This document shows, piece by piece, positions 9,685-18,655 of a stretch of 64,000 bases of DNA. Source of the stretch: UBA7434 sp042090785 (GTDB taxonomy: Bacteria; Pseudomonadota; Gammaproteobacteria; Pseudomonadales; UBA7434); the NCBI GenBank assembly GCA_042090785.1, contig JBELIP010000001.1, positions 186,001-250,000 of the forward strand, written 5' to 3'. The notes beneath the pieces were generated by a model, which saw only the letters and a program-made list of their open reading frames with translations, made no database searches and was not told the DNA's origin. Numbering within the stretch: the first letter of the stretch is position 1; the number at the start of each line of letters is the position of its first letter. The translations under genes and the position numbers were made by a program.

Positions 9685-11226
9685 ATGATTTTATTTATTA
9701 AAAATAAATTGTTTTCCCGTAATTGTTTTGTCCTAATGCTTTTTTCAGTCATAGCCTGCTCGGATAAAGCATCAAACCGCTATTCGCCAGGAAGCTTTGA
9801 CCACGCTAATAAACAATTGCAAACAGCACTAGAACGGCAAGCCAATATACAACAAGCACAAGGCATTATTTTATTTATTGGCGACGGCATGAGCGTAACC
9901 ACGGTAACCGCTAGCCGAATTTTTGCCGGCCAAAAATCAGGAAAAACTGGAGAAGAGCACGCCCTTTTTTTTGAATCATTCCCATATACAGGATTATCTA
10001 AAACCTATAATACCAACCAACAAACGCCCGACTCTGCCGGCACCATGACAGCTATGATGACAGGCTCTAAAACCAAGGCCGGTGCTATAAGCGTTAATAC
10101 ATTGGCGACTCGCGCCGATCCCGATAGCTGCAGTGGATACAATTTAGAAACATTATTAGAAACCGCTGAAGACCAAGGCTGGGCAAGCGGCATTGTCACC
10201 AACACATCCATAACCCATGCCACCCCCGCAGCAAGCTACGCTCATAGCCCAGAAAGAAACTGGGAATCCGATAAAGATTTATCCGCCAAAGCAAAAGCTA
10301 ATGGTTGTCGTGATATTGCTCGGCAACTGATTGAGTTCAATAGTGGCAATGGCATTGAAGTCATACTAGGCGGCGGCCGTAAACATTTTTTGCCCGAAGA
10401 CGAAAACGGTGAGCGTCAAGATGGACGCAACCTTATTGAAGAATGGTTAGCTAACAACAAAAAGTCAGTGTTTGTGAGTAATGCCAACCAACTCAATACT
10501 ATCGATGCAGAAAAAACTCAGCATCTATTGGGTGTATTTTCGGATTCACATTTAAATTATGAAACCGATCGCTTATTAAGCCCGCATGATGAACCTTCAT
10601 TAACCGCTATGGTTGAAGCCGCTTTACGCATACTCCAACAACATAAACGTTTTTTATTAATTGTTGAATCCGGACGCATTGATCACGCCCACCATGCTGG
10701 CAATGCATATCGCGCACTAGAAGAAACCATTGAATTTGATAACGCAATTAAACGCGCTAGCGAGTTAATTGACCCCAATAAAACCTTAATGATCGTGACC
10801 GCCGATCACAGCCATACATTAACATTGGCGGGTTATCCCACCCGAGGTAACCCTATTTTAGGTTTTGTTAAAGGTAATGATAAAAACGGTAATCCTCAGC
10901 AAGCGTTTAGCTTAGCCAAAGACGACCAACCCTATACAACGTTATCTTATGCCAATGGCATGGGCCATTTCATGTTAGAAGATGACGCAGAAAGTCATTC
11001 GCATACTCGCTGGAAATCCCCCCCCATTGCAGGCCGACACACCACCACCAATGACAATCCACAATCACCCCACTACTATCAAGAAGCCAACGTGCCTCTG
11101 CAATCAGAAACACATGCGGGTGATGATGTTGCCGTTTATGCACAGGGCCCATGGGCGCACTTATTAACTGGCGTCATGGAACAAAATTATATTTATCATG
11201 TTATGAAACATGCTGGAGATCTTTAA
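9685..11226 (+). CDS. Alkaline phosphatase, PhoA superfamily, predicted lipoprotein
   Basis: The open frame extends upstream to TTG 9643 inside phoH, but ATG 9685 gives a clean lipoprotein signal: basic start, hydrophobic core and lipobox VIAC with Cys25. This yields 513 residues. Family motifs are present: FIGDGMS (metal Asp), PDSAGTMTAMMTG (nucleophile Ser), ESGRIDHAHHAGN and TADHSHTLTL (metal ligands). It should hydrolyse phosphomonoesters at the cell envelope, supplying phosphate. Its stop TAA shares one base with the ATG of the next gene (TAATG), which implies translational coupling. Substrate preference cannot be told. Confidence 0.88.
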   Translation: MILFIKNKLFSRNCFVLMLFSVIACSDKASNRYSPGSFDHANKQLQTALERQANIQQAQGIILFIGDGMSVTTVTASRIFAGQKSGKTGEEHALFFESFPYTGLSKTYNTNQQTPDSAGTMTAMMTGSKTKAGAISVNTLATRADPDSCSGYNLETLLETAEDQGWASGIVTNTSITHATPAASYAHSPERNWESDKDLSAKAKANGCRDIARQLIEFNSGNGIEVILGGGRKHFLPEDENGERQDGRNLIEEWLANNKKSVFVSNANQLNTIDAEKTQHLLGVFSDSHLNYETDRLLSPHDEPSLTAMVEAALRILQQHKRFLLIVESGRIDHAHHAGNAYRALEETIEFDNAIKRASELIDPNKTLMIVTADHSHTLTLAGYPTRGNPILGFVKGNDKNGNPQQAFSLAKDDQPYTTLSYANGMGHFMLEDDAESHSHTRWKSPPIAGRHTTTNDNPQSPHYYQEANVPLQSETHAGDDVAVYAQGPWAHLLTGVMEQNYIYHVMKHAGDL

Positions 11227-11984
11227 TGATCTCAGTAAAAGGACAATGGGCCTTAGTCACTGGTGCCAGTCGCGGACTCGGCTACCTCTCGGCTATCGCA
11301 CTGGCACAACAAGGTTGCAATCTTATAGTGCACAGCCGCAGTCTAAAGCATTGTGACAAAATAAAAGCTCAAGCCGAAGCCTTAGGTGTTGAAGTTATTT
11401 GTCTAGCTGCTGAGTTATCAATACACAGTGAAGTGATTCAACTGCTTGATGCCATTGAAGCCACTGGCAAGCCAATTGACATTGTTTTAAATAATGCCGG
11501 CATTCAAGTCACCTATCAAGAGAATTACTGGGCAACGCCGGTTGATGATTTTACGCTGAGCTACAACGTTAACGTGATTGCCATTAGCACTATTTGTTAT
11601 CGTTTAATTCCAAAAATGATTGCCCGAGGTTTTGGTCGCGTGGTTAATACGACTAGCGGCATTAAAGATGATCCGCAACAAGCGGCTTACTCGGCCAGCA
11701 AAGCTGCGCTGGATAAATTCACTATTGACCTTGCCAGCAAGCTCGATAATACCGGTGTCACTTTAAGCCTCACCGACCCCGACTGGTGCCGGACAGATTT
11801 GGGCGGCCCGCATGCTAACCATTCGCCAGAAAGTGCATTACCCGGTGTTATTGTCGCAGCGTTTTTAAGTGATACTAAAAACGTTAAAGGCTGTCGCTAT
11901 ATTCATGCACAAGCTTTTTCTGGGTTAACTTTAGAGGAGGCTGTTAAAAAAGCTGAAGAGGCTAACGTTCAAGTTAACGTTTAA
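11226..11984 (+). CDS. Short-chain dehydrogenase/reductase
   Basis: 252 residues from ATG 11226, which overlaps the phosphatase stop. A longer in-frame start at 11151 lies inside the previous gene and is rejected. It is a classical SDR: cofactor motif TGASRGLG (12-19), NNAG (89-92), and catalytic Ser144, Tyr155 and Lys159 (YSASK). Lack of a basic residue pattern that I can read with confidence leaves NAD versus NADP open. The substrate is unknown. The one-base overlap suggests it is the last gene of the phoH-phosphatase transcript. Confidence 0.85.
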   Translation: MISVKGQWALVTGASRGLGYLSAIALAQQGCNLIVHSRSLKHCDKIKAQAEALGVEVICLAAELSIHSEVIQLLDAIEATGKPIDIVLNNAGIQVTYQENYWATPVDDFTLSYNVNVIAISTICYRLIPKMIARGFGRVVNTTSGIKDDPQQAAYSASKAALDKFTIDLASKLDNTGVTLSLTDPDWCRTDLGGPHANHSPESALPGVIVAAFLSDTKNVKGCRYIHAQAFSGLTLEEAVKKAEEANVQVNV

Positions 11985-12006
11985 ATTAAATGCTCTACAA
12001 AAAAAC

Positions 12007-12035
12007 GGCCTTTTATTAACAAACAATAAAAGGCC
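12007..12035 (-). terminator. Rho-independent terminator
   Basis: An 11-bp stem (GGCCTTTTATT / AATAAAAGGCC, 7-nt loop). Read on the minus strand it is followed by G and a run of Ts (complement of 12000-12006), so it mainly ends the outer-membrane protein transcript. It may also stop the SDR transcript on the plus strand. Confidence 0.85.
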
Positions 12036-12076
12036 ATTATCATTACTGATAAACCATATTACTTTAAAAATTTAAC

Positions 12077-12622
12077 TTAAAAAGCAACCGTCACACCAAG
12101 CCCTAAAACATCAACATCGGCATCATCCAATTCGTGCATCTGATATTCAAACTTAAGATTCACTGCCTCACTTAAAGACAAATAAGCACCGATTCCGTAA
12201 AAAATATCGGTACCATCATCACTTTCGGAGTCAGTACCCAAATCGGGTATATTGGTATAACTCAACTCGGCATCCCAAGAATCAAAACCTAACTCAGCCT
12301 AAATACCTGCATTTTCTGAAATAGGCATGCCGCCAATAACCGATAATTGAATGGCATCTGCCTCGACTTTAGCTGACGCACCATCAGCCGAAACTGATAC
12401 CTCACCAAAATCCTGATAACCGAGTTCAACGGCAAAATTTTCATTAATACGGTAACCCGCAGCAATGCCAAATGTAGTGTCCGTATCATCTAGCCCAGCA
12501 ATATCTAAATCAAGGTCGGTTCGGGTAATATCGAATGAACCGTAAAAACTCTCACCTGCAAATACCGAAGAGCTCATTAAAGTTGCTCCAGATGACAGTA
12601 ATACAATTGATAATTTTTTCAT
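12077..12622 (-). pseudogene. Outer-membrane beta-barrel protein with in-frame amber codon
   Basis: One 182-codon frame is split by a single TAG (complement of 12299-12301). Upstream are 107 residues starting with a signal peptide (MKKLSIVLLSS...SSSVFA). Downstream are 73 residues with alternating barrel strands ending LGLGVTVAF, a typical C-terminal aromatic closing strand. Both halves share the same frame and the join (ISENAGI, stop, AELGFDSW) fits the family. It resembles small 8-stranded OmpA-like/OmpW-like porin-family proteins. A Tyr (TAT/TAC) or Gln (CAG) codon one base away from TAG would restore it. Without readthrough the barrel lacks its last strands and would not fold. It has its own terminator. 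Confidence 0.7.
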
Positions 12623-12867
12623 TTTATTTCTCCATATAAATTAAAGTCACGCTCCATAATATGTACGAGCAATAAAATATTACTGTGACAAAAATAAAAC
12701 AACAACAGACGAATTTACTCTTTTTAAATGGAACTAAAAAATCACTCAAACGGAGATATATTATTTTTGTAAAAAATAATAATTATGTAGACATCATCAT
12801 AAAAACCAACTGGCTTTATAACGAATTAGCTTGGCTTTGACCTATCTGCAATGTAATTTTTTACTCT

Positions 12868-13305
12868 TTACACATTCAGCATAAATGTCACAGGGCCATC
12901 ATTCACTAATGATACTTGCATATCAGCCGCAAACTGCCCTGTTGCCACTTTTAATGATGATGCCTTTAATTGCTCAACACAGCGTTGGTAGTAATCATTA
13001 GCTATGGCAGGATCGGCCGCAAGAGAAAAACTAGGACGTAAACCTTTATCGGTATCCGCTGCTAAAGTAAATTGCGACACCACTAAAAGCTCACCTTGAA
13101 TATCTTGAACACTTAAATTCATTTTATTATTATCGTCACTAAACACACGATAGTTTAATAACTTATGTGCCATTTTCTCAATGGCTTCAGGTTTGTCGTG
13201 GCTCTCTACGGCAAGCAACACCAACAAACCTTGTTCAATACTGCCAACCAATTGCTGATTAACGACAACATTGGCGGAGCGCACCCGCTGAATAAGCGCT
13301 TTCAT
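12868..13305 (-). CDS. dtd: D-aminoacyl-tRNA deacylase
   Basis: 145 residues, the usual DTD length. It removes D-amino acids (and glycine) from mischarged tRNAs. The two signature motifs are present: SQFT (77-80) and NDGPVTF with the Gly-cisPro pair at 137-138. The start is 2 bp downstream of the typA stop, so typA and dtd form an operon. Confidence 0.95.
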   Translation of the reverse strand: MKALIQRVRSANVVVNQQLVGSIEQGLLVLLAVESHDKPEAIEKMAHKLLNYRVFSDDNNKMNLSVQDIQGELLVVSQFTLAADTDKGLRPSFSLAADPAIANDYYQRCVEQLKASSLKVATGQFAADMQVSLVNDGPVTFMLNV

Positions 13306-13307
13306 CT

Positions 13308-15155
13308 TTAAGCCTTTGCAGGGCGCGCTGCGCGCTTGCGTTCGTGCTCAAGTAAAAATTTCTTTCTAACACGAATACTTTCAGGCGTTACTTCTACTAA
13401 CTCATCATCTTCAATAAATTCTAACGCTTGTTCTAAGGTATAACGAATTGGTGGAGAAAGTACGGTCGCCTCATCGGTGCCCGAGGCGCGCACGTTGGTT
13501 AACTGCTTCGCCTTAGTCGGGTTAACGGTTAAATCATTGCCGCGACTATGAATACCAACGACCTGACCTTCATAAACGTCCATATTGGCGTCTGTCATTA
13601 AACGTCCACGGCCTTGTAAATTAAATAATGCATACGCTAATGTTTTGCCTTTAACATTACTAATTAATACACCGTTAGTACGCGACTGGACTTCACCTAC
13701 TTTTACTTGACCGTAGTGATCAAATATTGAAGTGATAATACCAGTTCCCGAAGTCATGGTTAAAAACTCGGAGCGAAAACCAATTAAACCTCGCGCAGGA
13801 ATAATATAATCTAAACGTACGCGGCCTTTACCATCAGGCACCATATTCTTCAGGTCGCCTTTACGTAAACCCAAGGCTTCCATAACAGAGCCTTGATGTT
13901 GCTCTTCACAATCAACCACTACGGCTTCGTAGGGTTCTTCAATAACACCATCAACAATGCGCTGAACCACTTCTGGGCGACCCACGCTCATTTCAAAACC
14001 TTCGCGACGCATGGTTTCAATTAATACTGATAAATGCAGCTCACCTCGGCCCGAGACAATAAATTTATCAGCCGACTCGCCAGGCTCTACTTTTAATGCC
14101 ACGTTATGTAATAACTCGCGATCAAGACGCTCTTTAATATTTCGGCTGGTCACGAACTTGCCTTCTAAACCGGCAAACGGCGAATCGTTGACTTGAAAAG
14201 TCATCGACACCGTTGGCTCGTCAACCGTTAACTGCGGTAAGGCTTCGACGGTTTCGGGCGCACATAAGGTGTCAGAAATATTTAAGCCATCAATACCAGT
14301 AATACAAATAATGTCGCCCGCGGTTGCTTCTTCAACCGGTACACGCTCTACACCCAAATTACCCAAAATCTCTAACACTCTACCTGAGCGAGTATTATTT
14401 TCTGAATCGACCACTGTGACTTGCGTATTACGCGCAACTTTACCGCGGGTCACACGACCTACACCAATAACACCAACGTAGCTTGAATAATCCAAAGCAC
14501 TAATTTGCATTTGGAAAGGCCCATCAGCGTCAACTTGTGGTGGGTTAACATTATCTAAGATAAGTTGTAAAAGCGGCGTCATGTCGTCGCTCATATTATC
14601 TTCTTCTAAACCAGCAATACCATTGAGTGCCGACGCGTAAATAACAGGAAAATCTAATTGCTCATCGGTTGCACCTAAACGGTCAAACAGATCAAAAACC
14701 TGATCCATAACCCAATCAGGACGCGCACCCGGACGGTCAATCTTATTAATGACAACAATCGGGTTTAGGCCACGCGCAAACGCTTTTTGGGTAACAAAGC
14801 GCGTTTGAGGCATAGGGCCATCAACCGCATCAACCAATAGCAATACAGAATCAACCATCGATAATACGCGCTCAACTTCACCACCAAAGTCGGCGTGTCC
14901 AGGCGTATCGACGATATTAATATGGTGATCATTCCAGTTAATCGCCGTGTTCTTGGCCAAAATGGTAATGCCGCGCTCTTTTTCCTGATCGTTAGAGTCC
15001 ATAATGCGCTCGGTACCCTGATCGCGACGATCAAGGGTGCCAGATTGCTCTAGCAACTTATCAACCAAAGTGGTTTTACCGTGGTCAACGTGGGCAATAA
15101 TTGCAATATTGCGCAACTGTCTTGTTTTTAATTGATCTGTCACTTGGAACTCCAT
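13308..15155 (-). CDS. typA: Ribosome-associated GTPase TypA/BipA
   Basis: 615 residues from ATG 15155. An upstream in-frame extension to 15251 has no homology character and is rejected. Translational GTPase: G1 AHVDHGKT (21-28), switch II DTPGHADFGGEVERV (83-97) and NKID for guanine specificity. EF-G-like domains III and V follow, then the TypA-specific C-terminal domain with its basic tail (RKKFLLEHERKRAARPAKA). It assists 50S assembly and stress or cold adaptation. Confidence 0.96.
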   Translation of the reverse strand: MEFQVTDQLKTRQLRNIAIIAHVDHGKTTLVDKLLEQSGTLDRRDQGTERIMDSNDQEKERGITILAKNTAINWNDHHINIVDTPGHADFGGEVERVLSMVDSVLLLVDAVDGPMPQTRFVTQKAFARGLNPIVVINKIDRPGARPDWVMDQVFDLFDRLGATDEQLDFPVIYASALNGIAGLEEDNMSDDMTPLLQLILDNVNPPQVDADGPFQMQISALDYSSYVGVIGVGRVTRGKVARNTQVTVVDSENNTRSGRVLEILGNLGVERVPVEEATAGDIICITGIDGLNISDTLCAPETVEALPQLTVDEPTVSMTFQVNDSPFAGLEGKFVTSRNIKERLDRELLHNVALKVEPGESADKFIVSGRGELHLSVLIETMRREGFEMSVGRPEVVQRIVDGVIEEPYEAVVVDCEEQHQGSVMEALGLRKGDLKNMVPDGKGRVRLDYIIPARGLIGFRSEFLTMTSGTGIITSIFDHYGQVKVGEVQSRTNGVLISNVKGKTLAYALFNLQGRGRLMTDANMDVYEGQVVGIHSRGNDLTVNPTKAKQLTNVRASGTDEATVLSPPIRYTLEQALEFIEDDELVEVTPESIRVRKKFLLEHERKRAARPAKA

Positions 15156-15410
15156 CGAATACAGGTAGCCTATAAGGCTGAGAATTGAGCAGCGCGCGAT
15201 TATACACAAGCAATTAGCACAATAAAGTGTAAAGAAGCCGCCCCAAGGCATTATTCCCGCTAGTTAAGCCCACAATAAGCCGCTAGAATTTCTCATTATT
15301 CTATGAACAGCGCCTTTTTTTCGGCGCCAAGGGTAAAAGGCATGCCAAGAATGGCTGCAAGCCCTTGATAATAACCACTTATCATCAAACGACTTTGAAA
15401 GTAGACCGCT

Positions 15411-16745
15411 ATGACTGACGTAAAATCATCTTCTCATCCCATTTGGTCCAGCCGCTTAACTTATATCCTCGCAACAACCGGTGCAGCCGTGGGCTTAGGC
15501 AATATCTGGAAATTTCCCTATATTGCCGGTGAAAATGGCGGCGGCGCATTTGTCCTAATGTATTTGCTGTGTATTTTACTGCTGGGCATTCCAATTATGG
15601 TCGGCGAAGTCATGCTCGGCCGCAAAGGTCGCGCCAATCCGGTCCATGCCATGCTAACTCAGGCACGCAGCGCTGGGGTGAGTAAAGGTTGGTCACTTAT
15701 CGGCATTATGGGTGTGTTCGCCGGCATTATGATCTTAATGTATTACAGCGTGGTGGCTGGTTGGTCATTGGAATACGTCTTTCAAAGCGCTACCTCTAGT
15801 TATATGGGTAAAAGCCCCACCGATGTAGCCGCTGGCTTTGGCGTCTTTGCGCAAGACACTACTCGCCAACTTATTTGGCATAGTGCCTTTATTACCGTCA
15901 CAGCATTTATTGTTGGCTTAGGCGTGATGCGCGGCATTGGCAATGCCGTTAATATTTTAATGCCTATTCTGTTTATGCTTTTATTAATGCTGCTTTGGTA
16001 TGCCTTTAAAAATGGCGAATTCGCACGCGGCCTAACCTTTATGTTTTCAGCCGACTTTAGCAAACTGACTGGCGAATCGCTTCTTACGGCAATGGGTCAT
16101 GCCTTTTTTACCCTTAGCTTAGGCATGGGCACTATTATGGTTTACGGCTCTTATATGCCAGAGCACCAATCTATTCCCAGCGCATCAGTGAGCGTGGCGT
16201 TTTTAGATACTTTAATTGCATTAATTGCGGGTATGGCTATTTTTCCATTGGTCTTTGCCAGTGGTTTAGAGCCAGGTTCTGGCCCCGGCTTATTATTCGA
16301 AACACTGCCTATCGCTTTTTCTGACATGTGGGGCGGCGCTTTTTTTGGCACTGGTTTCTTTGTGTTAGTTTCTATTGCGGCGTTAAGCTCGTCTATTTCT
16401 TTAATTGAACCTGGCATCGCTTGGTTAGAAAAACTCGGTATTACGCGTATAGCAGCCACCGTAGGCCTTGCCCTACTTTGCTGGCTTGGCGGCGTTGCTA
16501 GCATTTACTCCGACGAAGTATTTAATACCCTAGACTTTTTAACTGCCAACATCATGTTGCCGTTAGGTGGGCTATTAATTGCTATTTTTGTAGGCTGGAA
16601 GCTCGGCTATACACGTGTGCGTAAAGAAATTACGGGGATCAGCAACGGTGTATTTAATGTTTGGTTTGTCGTACTGCGTTTTATTACGCCTATTGGCGTA
16701 ATCGTTGTCTTTTACGAAAGCATTAAAGGCTTATTCGGCGCTTAA
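15411..16745 (+). CDS. Sodium-dependent transporter, neurotransmitter:sodium symporter (SNF) family
   Basis: 444 residues, mostly hydrophobic, with about 11 membrane segments, as in bacterial MhsT/TnaT-type members. The first helix contains the broken-helix sodium and substrate motif GAAVGLGNIWKFPYIAGENGGGAF (residues 24-47, shown by its core WKFPY). Transport of an amino acid with Na+ into the cell is inferred from the family; the substrate is unknown. It is divergent from typA across 255 bp and ends 7 bp from the convergent LysR gene. Confidence 0.9.
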   Translation: MTDVKSSSHPIWSSRLTYILATTGAAVGLGNIWKFPYIAGENGGGAFVLMYLLCILLLGIPIMVGEVMLGRKGRANPVHAMLTQARSAGVSKGWSLIGIMGVFAGIMILMYYSVVAGWSLEYVFQSATSSYMGKSPTDVAAGFGVFAQDTTRQLIWHSAFITVTAFIVGLGVMRGIGNAVNILMPILFMLLLMLLWYAFKNGEFARGLTFMFSADFSKLTGESLLTAMGHAFFTLSLGMGTIMVYGSYMPEHQSIPSASVSVAFLDTLIALIAGMAIFPLVFASGLEPGSGPGLLFETLPIAFSDMWGGAFFGTGFFVLVSIAALSSSISLIEPGIAWLEKLGITRIAATVGLALLCWLGGVASIYSDEVFNTLDFLTANIMLPLGGLLIAIFVGWKLGYTRVRKEITGISNGVFNVWFVVLRFITPIGVIVVFYESIKGLFGA

Positions 16746-16752
16746 AATACCA

Positions 16753-17640
16753 CTACTCTGCCGCGCGGCAGCAATCTAACCAGCATTGTAGGCCGCGCGA
16801 CTGAAATTTTTTCTTATGCGTCACAAAATAAAAGTGCCGATGCATATCTCTATTGGCAATAGCTAACGGTATTAATGTGCCGCGCTTAAACGCCTCTGAT
16901 AATGTTATACCTGATAAACATCCTAAACCTAAACCGGCCTCAACTGCGCGCTTAATGGCTTCGGTATGCTCAAGCTCTAAATGAATATCTAACTCATTTA
17001 ATAAACCCTGCATAGCGCGATCAAACGTTTGCCGCGTGCCCGAGCCTTGCTCTCGTAAAATCCATTGCGCCTGTATTAATTGTTTATCCGTTAATTGCTG
17101 GTCTTTTAATTGCGCATAAGGGTGGTCAGGAGCGCAGAACACAACGAGTTCGTCAGCGCGCCAAGGCTCTACTAATAAATCAGGGTGTGAGTACTCGCCT
17201 TCAATTAATCCTATATCCAAATCGAAATTTAATACTTCTTCGGCTATATGTTCGGTGTTGGCAACATGCAGTCGAATATCCACTGCCGGATAATCGTTTT
17301 TAAACCGGGCAATAATAGGGATAGCAACATAGTTACCAATGGTCAGCGTAGCGCCGACATTTAAATTACCTGCGGCTTCGCGCTGCTCCAAAGCTGCCTC
17401 AACTTCTTGCGCCTCGCTCATTAAAGACTCGGCTAGCGGCCTAATAGCATGACCATGCGCGTTGAGTTGTAACCGCTTGCCTACTCGGTCAAATAGCTGA
17501 GCATTATAGCGCTGCTCAAGATCACGTAATGCGCCACTGGCGGCAGATTGCGACATGGCTAAACTATCTGCCGCACGACTGATATTTTGATAATGCGCCG
17601 TTGCTAAAAATACCTGTAACTGTCTTAAAGTGAATTTCAT
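16753..17640 (-). CDS. LysR-family regulator divergent from fpr (FinR-like)
   Basis: 295 residues. The winged HTH occupies residues 1-60 (FTLRQLQVFLATAHYQNISRAADSLAMSQSAASGALRDLEQR, core SQSAASGALRDLE) and a periplasmic-binding-like effector domain follows. It is transcribed away from fpr across 204 bp holding a T-N11-A box. In Pseudomonas the LysR regulator FinR lies divergent from fpr and activates it under oxidative stress, so the same pairing suggests a FinR orthologue. The fold also fits CysB/CbbR-like regulators, but the neighbour decides. Confidence 0.8.
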   Translation of the reverse strand: MKFTLRQLQVFLATAHYQNISRAADSLAMSQSAASGALRDLEQRYNAQLFDRVGKRLQLNAHGHAIRPLAESLMSEAQEVEAALEQREAAGNLNVGATLTIGNYVAIPIIARFKNDYPAVDIRLHVANTEHIAEEVLNFDLDIGLIEGEYSHPDLLVEPWRADELVVFCAPDHPYAQLKDQQLTDKQLIQAQWILREQGSGTRQTFDRAMQGLLNELDIHLELEHTEAIKRAVEAGLGLGCLSGITLSEAFKRGTLIPLAIANRDMHRHFYFVTHKKKFQSRGLQCWLDCCRAAE

Positions 17641-17741
17641 TACTCATGGCCCTCTCTCTTAGCCTTCTCGTCATTCATCTTACTGATCCACTCAAAACTG
17701 CCAATCGTAAAGTGCAAACAGATTAGTTAAATCATTAATAC

Positions 17742-17756
17742 ATCGGAAATGCCGAT
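17742..17756. promoter_or_regulatory. LysR-type operator in the fpr/finR-like promoter region
   Basis: ATCGG-AAATG-CCGAT is a perfect 5-bp dyad that contains the T-N11-A signature of LysR boxes. It lies 89 bp upstream of the fpr ATG and 102 bp from the regulator ATG. It is the only such dyad I see in this intergenic region. Confidence 0.65.
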
Positions 17757-17844
17757 ATATTATATCTTTATATCCCGTTATACCTATGAAAAAAAGGTCC
17801 GTATTATGACCTAAATCGCCCAATAAACGCTCTGAGGAAAAAAC

Positions 17845-18618
17845 ATGTCAAACCTAATGACCGAGACAGTCACCGCTGTCCACCACTGGAACGACACTTT
17901 ATTTAGTTTTAAAACCACCCGTGATCCGAGTTTTCGGTTTAAGAATGGCCATTTCGTAATGTTGGGTCTTCCGCAGGATGGTAAGCCTCTACTAAGAGCT
18001 TATAGCATAGCGAGCGCTAACTACGAAGATGAATTAGAGTTCTTTAGCATTAAAGTTGAAGATGGTCCGTTAACCTCGAAACTGCAGCACTTAAAAATTG
18101 GCGATGAGCTATTGGTTAGTAAAAAGCCAACCGGCACATTAATCACTGACCAAATGCTGCCCGGCAAGAACTTGTACTTAATTGGTACCGGCACTGGCTT
18201 GGCGCCCTTTATGAGTATTATTAAAGATTACGAGATCTACGAGCAATTCGACAACGTGATTCTCACGCACGGTGTGCGCTTCATTAATGAACTTGCCTAC
18301 AGTGACTATATTGAGAATGAGTTACCTGAGCACGAATATTTTGGCGAAATGGTCAAAGACAAGCTGCATTACTACCCAGCCGTTACCCGCGAGCCGTTTC
18401 GCAATAATGGCCGACTCACCGATTTAATGACCAGTGGTAAATTGTTTCATGACCTCGGCCTGCCACAACCTAACCTCGAAGATGATCGCTTTATGCTTTG
18501 CGGCAGTCCAAGCATGCTTAAAGATATGTGTGCAATTTTAGACGAGCGTGGTTTTTCTGAAGTGCGTAATGGCAAACAAGGCCACTATGTTATTGAACGC
18601 GCCTTTGTTGAAAGCTAG
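17845..18618 (+). CDS. fpr: Ferredoxin/flavodoxin-NADP+ reductase
   Basis: 257 residues, the length of Pseudomonas FprA (258). FAD-binding RAYSIAS (51-57) and the NADP-binding GTGTGLAPFMS (114-124) are clear, and the C-terminus GHYVIERAFVES is the subclass I bacterial FPR tail that stacks near the flavin. It exchanges electrons between NADPH and ferredoxin or flavodoxin, supporting Fe-S cluster repair and redox balance. GAGGAAA lies 8 nt before the ATG. Control by the divergent LysR protein is inferred. Confidence 0.95.
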   Translation: MSNLMTETVTAVHHWNDTLFSFKTTRDPSFRFKNGHFVMLGLPQDGKPLLRAYSIASANYEDELEFFSIKVEDGPLTSKLQHLKIGDELLVSKKPTGTLITDQMLPGKNLYLIGTGTGLAPFMSIIKDYEIYEQFDNVILTHGVRFINELAYSDYIENELPEHEYFGEMVKDKLHYYPAVTREPFRNNGRLTDLMTSGKLFHDLGLPQPNLEDDRFMLCGSPSMLKDMCAILDERGFSEVRNGKQGHYVIERAFVES

Positions 18619-18655
18619 TAATAAGCCGTTGAGTGGTAAACGTTACACGCTGGAC

